Positions 1 through 6,318 of a stretch of 11,483 bases of DNA are shown here, in pieces. The translations under genes and the position numbers were made by a program. Under the pieces are notes generated by a model. That model was not told the origin of the DNA and made no database searches. It worked only from the letters and a program-made list of their open reading frames with translations. The DNA comes from JANXDG01 sp964521665 (GTDB lineage: Bacteria > Elusimicrobiota > Endomicrobiia > DTEH01): assembly GCA_964521665.1 (NCBI GenBank), contig CAZFSG010000042.1, positions 1 through 11,483 of the forward strand, given 5' to 3'. How positions within the stretch are numbered: position 1 is the first letter of the stretch; the number at the start of each line of letters is the position of its first letter.

Positions 1-6
1 AGGTGA

Positions 7-2985
7 TCAATAATCAACAGCGATTATTCCTGTAGCAATTACAGAACTTTCATGTTTAACTTTATAAATATAAATCCCAGCAGGCACTTTTTGGTTGTTA
101 ACATAACCGTCCCATGTTTTTTGAGGTGAGTCAAGAACACATAAAAGTTTACCTTTTATATCATAAATTTCAACAGATGAGTTTATTTTAAAAGTTATAT
201 AATCGTTAACACCATCGTTATTAGGTGAGCATAAATAAACATCTTTGAAATTATCTATCTCTATATTGTAGGATTTACTAATTTGATTTCCATTATTATC
301 ATAAACTTCCAATGTTATAACATTTTGTCCTTCTTTATATTTTGTAGTATCAAAAATATACGATATATCAAACGTGTTACTGTTTGGTTGAAATGAATAT
401 AACAATATATGTCCTAAATAAAGTTTTACTTCAGTAATTTCTATTTGAGAACTTCCACTGATGTTTAACAAAACAGAACCTCTTAACCCAATAACTCCTT
501 CTATTTTCTCAAAAATTTCGCCATCTAAACCTACAAATGGTGATAAAGTTAATCTTGCATCTATACTACTATTATTACTACCTCCATTTTGTTGAGATAA
601 GTTTTGTATCTGAATATTAACCGTTGAAATAGCTGATTGGTTTATAGTATCATAGACTATAACTTTCAATACATACCAATCATTATTCAAACTTGACACA
701 TCAATATTAAATATATTTTGTCCTAAATTAGGATTAAGATAAGTTGCAAAAAGAAAATTGTTTAAATAAACTTCAATTTTAGATATTCCTTTATCATCAG
801 AAACTGTTAAATCTAAGGTTAATGTGTTAGATACAATAGCATTTTGTTGTGGAGAATTTATTGTAATTTGAGGTATTGAATCTTGTTGTTGAGGTGGAGG
901 TGGAGTTGAATTTGATATAGTGATAGTAATTTGGTCTTGTGCTGTTTGGTTTGTTGTATCATATGCTACTGCTTTAAGTGTATATGTACCGTTAGGATAC
1001 GAAGAGGTATTTAAATTATACCTATAAGGTGAAGAAGTAAGATCTGCTATTTTATTAGAACCAATATAAAGTTCAACTTTTGAGATACCAATATCATCTG
1101 TAGCAGAAACTTGTATTGTTATCTCTCCACTTACAGTAGAACCATTTTGTGGTGAAGTTATTGAAACATAAGGAGGATTGTCAGTTACAACATCATGGGA
1201 AACATTTACTGTAATTTCAGAAGAAGCAGTTTTACCTGAGGTATCATAAGCAATGACTTTTATTGTATGTTGTCCTACAGAATAATTTGATGTATCCCAA
1301 ACCCAACTATAAGGCGAACCCATATCTGTAAACTTTTTTTCATTATCAATATAGAACTCTACTTTTTGGATCCCTCTATCATCTGTAGCAGAAGCTTGTA
1401 TTGTAACATTTCCACCGACAGTAGCGTTATTTTGTGGTGAAGTGATTGTGACAGATGGAGGGTCATCTGTGTTTTTTATGTTAACGGATATTTGTTGTGA
1501 AGCAGAACGGCCTCTTACATCATACGCTGTTACTTTTATAGTATAAGACCCATCTGAATATTTAGTTGTATCTAAAGTAGCATTATATGGTGCAACAGTA
1601 TCTTCTGCAATTTTTGTTGTGTTTAAATAAAACTCTACTTTTGTGATTGTGTTCTCATACCCTTTGTTCACATCTGCAGAAATACTAACAGCTGTACCAT
1701 AAATGTTTGCTCCTTCTTTAGGAGAAGTAATTGTTATATTTATAGAACCATTATAAACTATAACACTTGTTTGAGCAGAACTTTGAGTATTAGAATTGTC
1801 GTAAGCAACAACTTTTACATTATGCCAACCATCTTGATATTGTGTTGTATCCCATGTGTAGGAATATGGTGAAGATGTATCAGTATATTTAAGCTGGTTA
1901 TCTATGTAAAACTCTACTTTGGATACTGGATTGCCAGATGTAACACTTGCCACAACATTTGTACTACTAAAAACTATACTTCCTGAAGACATACCTACCA
2001 AATATACAACAATACCGCTTGCAGCAGGATTTTGTCTTGTCTTACTTCTAACATAACGACCTGAGTCTGTAAGTTGGCTATCAGGCCAATTACCACTTGT
2101 GGATGCACCAGGAACTAGCGCTGACGCAGATTCTGCTTTATCATTTAATGACCAGTTACACCAAGAAATTTTGTTTGTATCCAAAAAATTAAGCCATGTA
2201 TCTGATTCATTAAAATCGTAACTACCATCACCTGTATACTCACAAGTTCCCCATTCACTTACAAAAATTGGTAGACCATTATTTATAGCAGTTTGTGCTT
2301 TTTGTCTATAATATGCCTTATGTGATGCAGCGTAAAAATGTAAAGTATACATAACATTTGTAACACCAGTAAGTGGTGACTGTGAAGCAACATCTACATC
2401 TTGACACCAGTTTGGTGTTCCTACTAAAATAACATTGTCTGGGTCATATTGCCGAATTGTTTGTATAACTTGGTACGCATAATTCTTTATCCCATCCCAA
2501 CTATCATCTGTATCAGGTTCATTAAAAATTTCATATATCACATTAGGATATGAACCCCATCTTTGTGCCATTTCTGCAAAAAACGATTTTGCTTCATTTA
2601 CATGTTGTGGTGCATTATGATCATGCCAATCTATTATAACATATATCCCTTCATCAATACATGCCTGGACAACAGTGTTGACAAGATTTTTATGAGTGTT
2701 CGGATCTGACAAATAGCCACCGTTTTCAACACCCATTGCTGCTCTTATTATGTTCACCCGCCAATCATTTTTTACCCATCTTATAACATCTCTATTCCAA
2801 TACTTTGACCCCCACTGACTCCAAAATAAACTCATCCCTCTAAGTTGGACAGGATTGTTATTTTTGTCAACTAAATACCTACCTTGAACCTTTAACTGAC
2901 CATACATCTCAACATAGGTTTGTGAATATATACATATATCTAATACTAACAAAAATAATAAAAATAATAAATAATTCCTTTTCAT
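7..2985 (-). CDS. Secreted GH5 endoglucanase with six Ig-like modules and a C-terminal sorting-like domain
   Basis: This is a predicted extracellular endo-beta-1,4-glucanase of 992 aa. Residues 1-21 form a Sec signal peptide with a long Leu/Phe-rich core. The GH5 barrel spans about 27-318 and resembles subfamily GH5_2 (Bacillus Cel5A-like). Visible active-site elements are Arg81 (IIRA), His121 (DWHDHN), the acid/base Glu156 (IFNEP), His216/Tyr218 (LHFY), the nucleophile Glu244 (VSEWG) and Trp278. Six bacterial Ig modules (Big_7-like) of about 93-104 aa follow at about 325-912, with a PPPPQQQ linker before the fifth. Residues 913-992 form a CHU_C/FlgD-like domain (SPNNDGVND, VEIYDIKGK, GIYIYK). 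An in-frame ATG at 3042 would add 19 residues, but it has no ribosome binding site and sits at the predicted transcription start. The ATG at 2985 has AAGAAGGG 10 nt upstream and opens directly into the signal peptide. The enzyme class is well supported; exact substrate (cellulose, mixed-linkage glucan or mannan) is not. Confidence 0.93.
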   Translation of the reverse strand: MKRNYLLFLLFLLVLDICIYSQTYVEMYGQLKVQGRYLVDKNNNPVQLRGMSLFWSQWGSKYWNRDVIRWVKNDWRVNIIRAAMGVENGGYLSDPNTHKNLVNTVVQACIDEGIYVIIDWHDHNAPQHVNEAKSFFAEMAQRWGSYPNVIYEIFNEPDTDDSWDGIKNYAYQVIQTIRQYDPDNVILVGTPNWCQDVDVASQSPLTGVTNVMYTLHFYAASHKAYYRQKAQTAINNGLPIFVSEWGTCEYTGDGSYDFNESDTWLNFLDTNKISWCNWSLNDKAESASALVPGASTSGNWPDSQLTDSGRYVRSKTRQNPAASGIVVYLVGMSSGSIVFSSTNVVASVTSGNPVSKVEFYIDNQLKYTDTSSPYSYTWDTTQYQDGWHNVKVVAYDNSNTQSSAQTSVIVYNGSINITITSPKEGANIYGTAVSISADVNKGYENTITKVEFYLNTTKIAEDTVAPYNATLDTTKYSDGSYTIKVTAYDVRGRSASQQISVNIKNTDDPPSVTITSPQNNATVGGNVTIQASATDDRGIQKVEFYIDNEKKFTDMGSPYSWVWDTSNYSVGQHTIKVIAYDTSGKTASSEITVNVSHDVVTDNPPYVSITSPQNGSTVSGEITIQVSATDDIGISKVELYIGSNKIADLTSSPYRYNLNTSSYPNGTYTLKAVAYDTTNQTAQDQITITISNSTPPPPQQQDSIPQITINSPQQNAIVSNTLTLDLTVSDDKGISKIEVYLNNFLFATYLNPNLGQNIFNIDVSSLNNDWYVLKVIVYDTINQSAISTVNIQIQNLSQQNGGSNNSSIDARLTLSPFVGLDGEIFEKIEGVIGLRGSVLLNISGSSQIEITEVKLYLGHILLYSFQPNSNTFDISYIFDTTKYKEGQNVITLEVYDNNGNQISKSYNIEIDNFKDVYLCSPNNDGVNDYITFKINSSVEIYDIKGKLLCVLDSPQKTWDGYVNNQKVPAGIYIYKVKHESSVIATGIIAVDY
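10..249 (-). other. C-terminal gliding/T9SS- or FlgD-like domain of the GH5 protein
   Basis: These codons encode the last 80 residues, with SPNNDGVNDYITF, then VEIYDIKGK, then WDGYVNNQKVPAGIYIYKV. This is the layout of the CHU_C/FlgD-like Ig domains found at the C-terminus of surface-exported proteins. A related version ends the GH9b protein. Family knowledge suggests a role in export or cell-surface attachment; no secretion-machinery gene is present in the window to confirm it. Confidence 0.65.
250..2010 (-). repeat. Six tandem Ig-like module repeats within the GH5 gene
   Basis: Six modules repeat the pattern ITSP, a gap, KVEFYI, PYSY.WDT, G.h.+KV.AYD. Approximate coding spans are 1750-2010, 1471-1749, 1192-1470, 910-1191, 601-879 and 250-561. 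Modules 3 and 4 are the most alike; their DNA at 1378-1404 and 1093-1119 matches at about 26 of 27 positions with an offset of 285 bp (95 codons), pointing to a fairly recent duplication. Module 6 is the most divergent and lacks the ITSP start. Such modules usually act as spacers or stabilisers, sometimes as carbohydrate binders. Confidence 0.85.
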
Positions 2986-2995
2986 ATTCCAATTT

Positions 2996-3003
2996 CCCTT
3001 CTT
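2996..3003 (-). promoter_or_regulatory. Ribosome binding site deciding the GH5 start
   Basis: AAGAAGGG on the minus strand lies 10 nt before the ATG at 2985. No comparable site precedes the in-frame ATG at 3042, so this site favours the 992-aa form. Confidence 0.7.
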
Positions 3004-3046
3004 CTTATTATATGACCATATATTTTTTAAAAATGTTCCCATTTAT

Positions 3047-3076
3047 ATTATAAATCATTTTTTGTGTTTTTGTCAA
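3047..3076 (-). promoter_or_regulatory. Consensus sigma70 promoter of the GH5 gene
   Basis: The minus strand has a perfect -35 box TTGACA (3071-3076), an 18-nt spacer and a perfect -10 box TATAAT (3047-3052). Initiation is expected near 3040, giving a leader of about 55 nt before the ATG at 2985. The AT-tract stretch directly upstream of the -35 box (about 3077-3097) resembles an UP element. The promoter would let GH5 be expressed independently of the upstream cellulase operon. Confidence 0.75.
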
Positions 3077-3095
3077 CAAAAATTTATAAAAATTT

Positions 3096-3857
3096 TTATT
3101 TAGATAAAGGTTCTCTACAATAAGGACAGTATCTTTCCCCTTTTATCACTTCAGCACCACAATTAGGACAAATTATATATTCTTCTGCTTCCGTTTCTTT
3201 TGTTTCAGTTTTAACAGGTTTTGGTGGTTTTATTTTTTTAGGTTTTTGTATTGTAGTATCTACTTGTTGCTGCGTAGTAGTTTGTTGTTGTAACTCTTTT
3301 TCTTTTTGAACAACTTCTTGTTGTGGTTGAGTTTTTGACTTTGGCTCTTCTTTTTTTACCTGTTGTTTCTTAAGTTCTTCTTTTATAATCTCTGGTGGTT
3401 CATCAAGCGAGGGTACTAAATTTGTTGCTTCTATAATTTCTAAAGGTTGGGTTGATAGTTTATCATGTGAATAATATTCTTTTACAACAACTTCTTGAGA
3501 AACTACCTCTTTTTGTTTACTAACAACAACCGTTGGCATAGTAGAAGTTAACACATCATATTTTACCCATCCAGGGATACCGCTCGGTGTTTCAATAAAA
3601 CACCATTCACCTTCTTTCTTTAACACTTTTACTTGTGTTGCTCTTTTTAAGGAACCCAACAAAGCAGCATTTTGTGATGGTTCTTTTCTTACAAATGCTA
3701 ATTTAGGTTTTATCCACATAATTTCAATTTTTTGTGTTTTTAAAATTTTTTGTGAAACAAACATTTGTATATTTTGCCTAAGTTCTTTATTGTTAACATA
3801 CGCTGCTACAGCATAAGTTATAATTATAACTATTAAATAAGAAAAAAGTTTCTTCAT
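3096..3857 (-). CDS. Membrane-anchored SH3b domain protein with C-terminal zinc ribbon
   Basis: This 253-aa protein is not recognised as a named family. An N-terminal hydrophobic helix (about 5-21) is a membrane anchor or uncleaved signal. Residues about 48-105 form a bacterial SH3 (SH3_3-like) domain, with VRKEPS, VKVLKKEGEWCFIE and GIPGWVKYDVL. A long Gln/Lys/Glu/Thr-rich, probably disordered or coiled segment (about 110-225) follows. A compact CxxC-x10-CxxC zinc ribbon ends the protein (Cys230, Cys233, Cys244, Cys247). AAGGAG lies 9 nt before the ATG. The gene starts 17 nt after the 54-aa membrane protein, so it belongs to the cellulase operon. SH3b domains usually bind peptidoglycan or peptides outside the membrane, whereas zinc ribbons are usually cytoplasmic, so topology is uncertain: Lys/Arg residues flank the helix on both sides. 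Function is unknown. Confidence 0.85.
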   Translation of the reverse strand: MKKLFSYLIVIIITYAVAAYVNNKELRQNIQMFVSQKILKTQKIEIMWIKPKLAFVRKEPSQNAALLGSLKRATQVKVLKKEGEWCFIETPSGIPGWVKYDVLTSTMPTVVVSKQKEVVSQEVVVKEYYSHDKLSTQPLEIIEATNLVPSLDEPPEIIKEELKKQQVKKEEPKSKTQPQQEVVQKEKELQQQTTTQQQVDTTIQKPKKIKPPKPVKTETKETEAEEYIICPNCGAEVIKGERYCPYCREPLSK

Positions 3858-3874
3858 AAATTGTATCTCCTTTT

Positions 3875-4039
3875 CTACAAAATTTCTAATAATAAAATTA
3901 CAAACCCAATCCCCGCTGATATATAAATCAAAAGGTTTCTTTCAGATATACCAACTTTAACCACAAAAATACTATATAATACATAAATTAAAAATAACGC
4001 ATATAAAATATAAACTATATTCAAAATTTTTCGTTTCAT
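3875..4039 (-). CDS. 54-aa two-helix membrane protein, translationally coupled to GH9b
   Basis: I translated this short frame by hand: ATG at 4037-4039, TAG at 3875-3877, 54 codons. The product begins MKRKILNIVYILYALFLIYV, has one hydrophobic helix at about 5-27, a short polar turn (KVGISERN) and a second helix at about 35-54. The positive N-terminus suggests an N-in, C-in hairpin in the inner membrane. Its ATG shares one base with the GH9b stop codon (TAATG), typical of coupled translation. It ends 17 nt before the SH3b gene, whose ribosome binding site lies in the gap. No family is recognised. The coupled start, the hydrophobic pattern and the exact fit into the gap support a real gene; conservation cannot be tested here. 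Confidence 0.72.
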   Translation of the reverse strand: MKRKILNIVYILYALFLIYVLYSIFVVKVGISERNLLIYISAGIGFVILLLEIL

Positions 4040-6318
4040 TATTTTACCAAAGTCAAAGTACCAAACAAATTATCGTTATCTTTTGTTATGATCTTGTATA
4101 CATATATTCCTGTAGAAAAACTTTTTAATTTTTTTTCATCTAGCTGAAACGGAGCAGAATTAAGTTCAAAATATACCTTACCTTTTGAATTATAAATTAT
4201 TACTTTTTTAACTTGAAGATTGTTATTATTTGTAAAATCAACTATTTGATTAACTCCATCTTTATTTAATGAGACAAACATATGTGGTTTAAATTTTGCA
4301 AAAAAACTATTTGCTATTTTTATTTTTATTTGTTTATCAACTTTATTTTGTAAACTATCTTCCACTACTACTTTTAAAACATATTCACCATCACTATATT
4401 GTGTTGTGTCAATTGAAAATGAATTTGTATAATAATCATAAGAAGAAATCAAAAATTCATTAAGAAATAACTCAATTTTTTTGATCTCAGTTGATGAATA
4501 AACAGTGAGATTCACATCTATTTGTCCTCTTACTATTGAATTATCTTTTGGTGAATCTATGGACAAAAATATTGGTGTTGATGAAACAAACTCATAATCT
4601 TGTGGTAAAAAATATGCTGATAAAAACACTATTGGTGCATTCCAGTTTATTGCAATTTCGTTTACTGAATATGCTGAAGTATCATCTAAATAACACTTTG
4701 CTGGCGGCGGTGAATATGTTTGGATATACTCTCTCATTGTGTTATCATTACCTCTACTATTTGGACCGCCTACTAAAAATCCAGGTATTGCTTTATTTAT
4801 CGCTACAGAAGGTCTATGATGTATATTTTTTGGACTTTTAGTACCTAATCCTGTAACATAACAATAGTTTGTAGGATTTCTACCTAAAATGTAATGAAGT
4901 TGTTCTAATGCAGCAAGTTTATATTTCTCATCTTTTGTTATTTCATATGCAAAAATTAAATCTATCGCATAGTTTAATACTACACTGTTTGAACCCCAAT
5001 AATACTCTGTATTCCTAAGCACAACTTTATAATAGTTGCTATTAATCCTTTGTATTAAACTGTCAGCATAAGAAATTATATCATTTTTTATCTGTTGTTT
5101 TAAAGAAACATCAGCATTTTCTGCAAAATAATAAGTATAAACAGCTAAGTTTTTTAAATTAGACCATGAAGTTGGCGAAGTTATTCTTGTATAATTATTT
5201 ATAAAATATTCGTTATATTCTTGTTTTGAAGTAGAAGCAAAAAGTTCTGCAGCTGCCCATAAACGTTCATCAGTATCGTTTGAATCACCATACTCACCTG
5301 TTGATACTCCAGCAGGATTTCTAAACCCGCCTTGTGGAACTATTGTAGGATTATTTTTTAAAAACTCCCATGATTTTTCTGCTTTAGATAAACATTTTTC
5401 TGCAAAAGATAAATCATAATCTTTAAAAGCTCTATATGCTGCAGCTAACATACCAATAAAGTTTCCAGTTGCAGCAGTAGTAGGTGTAGATGTTGACAAA
5501 TTTAGAGATAAATCAATTATATATCTTTCAGAATAATCCTGTTCAGGCAATATGTTCATTGGTTCAAAATTTTTTGCTGTAAGTTTGTGGTATACACCAC
5601 CTGTTATTTCATCCTGCATTGCAAAAATCCATTTTATACCATATTTTATTTCATCTAAAATGTCAGGAATGTTATTATAACTTTCACCATAAGGTAGTGA
5701 AAGTTGGTTATCTTTAAATTTTTGTTTATTAAGAAAATATATTTGTAATAATGTTCCAACTGAGACACCTAAATTTACAATGTATTTACCATAATCACCA
5801 GCATCATGCCATCCACCTGTAGCATCTACTTTTTTATCCTTACCACTTAAAAATAATTTACCATCATCCAAATGACAAGCATTATGTGAATATTCTGGTT
5901 CAGATAACTTTATACCACAACGTTGCAATAAAAATCCACGCATAGTTTTATAAAACAATTCAAAATATACATCTTCTGATATTTTAAAATTATATGATTT
6001 ACCTAATGAAGAGATATAAATATAATATTCACCGGGTTCTGTAACAGAAGAAAAATCACCTTCCCATAAATAATCGCCAGAAGAACTATCATATCCTAAG
6101 TAAGTAAGCGTACTTCTATAAACTTCATTATCTGTTTTAACATTTTTTATTACAAACTCTCCACAAGTTTGTGTTGTAACAAAAAATATCTTTGGATAAG
6201 AAGGTAAATAACCTATCTGGTTTACTTTTATAAGTTCATAACTATTTTGTGCAGCGATATACGTAATAGCTGTTATAAAAACTAAAAATATTATTTTACT
6301 TCTAACTTTAATGCGCAT
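4039..6318 (-). CDS. Secreted GH9 glucanase (GH9b) with Ig-like and C-terminal sorting-like domains
   Basis: This is a predicted extracellular GH9 cellulase (inverting beta-1,4-glucanase) of 759 aa. It has a signal peptide (1-23, YIAAQ), a CelD_N-type Ig domain (about 25-114, starting KVNQIGYLP), and an (alpha/alpha)6 GH9 barrel (about 116-575). Catalytic motifs are intact: GGWHDAGDYGKY with Asp172 and Asp175, His500-His501-Arg502, and the acid Glu554 in YSVNEIAINWNAP, which fits the second GH9 signature. One Big_7-like Ig module (about 585-670) precedes an 88-residue C-terminal domain (672-759; NKDGVN, VIIYNSKGK, GIYVYKI) related to the GH5 C-terminus. The start codon lies 28 nt inside the GH9a gene, no other start is plausible and the upstream GGGTAG is a weak ribosome site, so translation is probably coupled to GH9a. 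Whether it is an endo- or processive enzyme cannot be read from the sequence. Confidence 0.93.
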   Translation of the reverse strand: MRIKVRSKIIFLVFITAITYIAAQNSYELIKVNQIGYLPSYPKIFFVTTQTCGEFVIKNVKTDNEVYRSTLTYLGYDSSSGDYLWEGDFSSVTEPGEYYIYISSLGKSYNFKISEDVYFELFYKTMRGFLLQRCGIKLSEPEYSHNACHLDDGKLFLSGKDKKVDATGGWHDAGDYGKYIVNLGVSVGTLLQIYFLNKQKFKDNQLSLPYGESYNNIPDILDEIKYGIKWIFAMQDEITGGVYHKLTAKNFEPMNILPEQDYSERYIIDLSLNLSTSTPTTAATGNFIGMLAAAYRAFKDYDLSFAEKCLSKAEKSWEFLKNNPTIVPQGGFRNPAGVSTGEYGDSNDTDERLWAAAELFASTSKQEYNEYFINNYTRITSPTSWSNLKNLAVYTYYFAENADVSLKQQIKNDIISYADSLIQRINSNYYKVVLRNTEYYWGSNSVVLNYAIDLIFAYEITKDEKYKLAALEQLHYILGRNPTNYCYVTGLGTKSPKNIHHRPSVAINKAIPGFLVGGPNSRGNDNTMREYIQTYSPPPAKCYLDDTSAYSVNEIAINWNAPIVFLSAYFLPQDYEFVSSTPIFLSIDSPKDNSIVRGQIDVNLTVYSSTEIKKIELFLNEFLISSYDYYTNSFSIDTTQYSDGEYVLKVVVEDSLQNKVDKQIKIKIANSFFAKFKPHMFVSLNKDGVNQIVDFTNNNNLQVKKVIIYNSKGKVYFELNSAPFQLDEKKLKSFSTGIYVYKIITKDNDNLFGTLTLVK
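4042..4305 (-). other. C-terminal sorting-like domain of GH9b
   Basis: Residues 672-759 share the order NxDGVN, VxIYxxKGK, GIYxYKI and a closing G.L.L strand with the GH5 C-terminus, but lack its WDG motif and are more diverged. This is likely a related export or attachment domain. Confidence 0.55.

Noticed and set aside
2986..3042. 19-residue N-terminal extension of GH5
   Set aside because: It has no ribosome binding site, lies at the predicted transcription start and would bury the signal peptide behind a Lys-rich stretch.
3078..3097. 8-bp inverted repeat (AAAAATTT/AAATTTTT) at the end of the SH3b gene as a terminator
   Set aside because: The stem is A/T only and too weak, and the following sequence is a -35 box and not a U-tract; an UP-element role fits better.
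4536..4841. Plus-strand frame of 101 codons within GH9b
   Set aside because: It lies wholly inside the GH9b catalytic and linker region, and its product shows no domain, signal or ribosome-site support; it is antisense to a clear enzyme gene.
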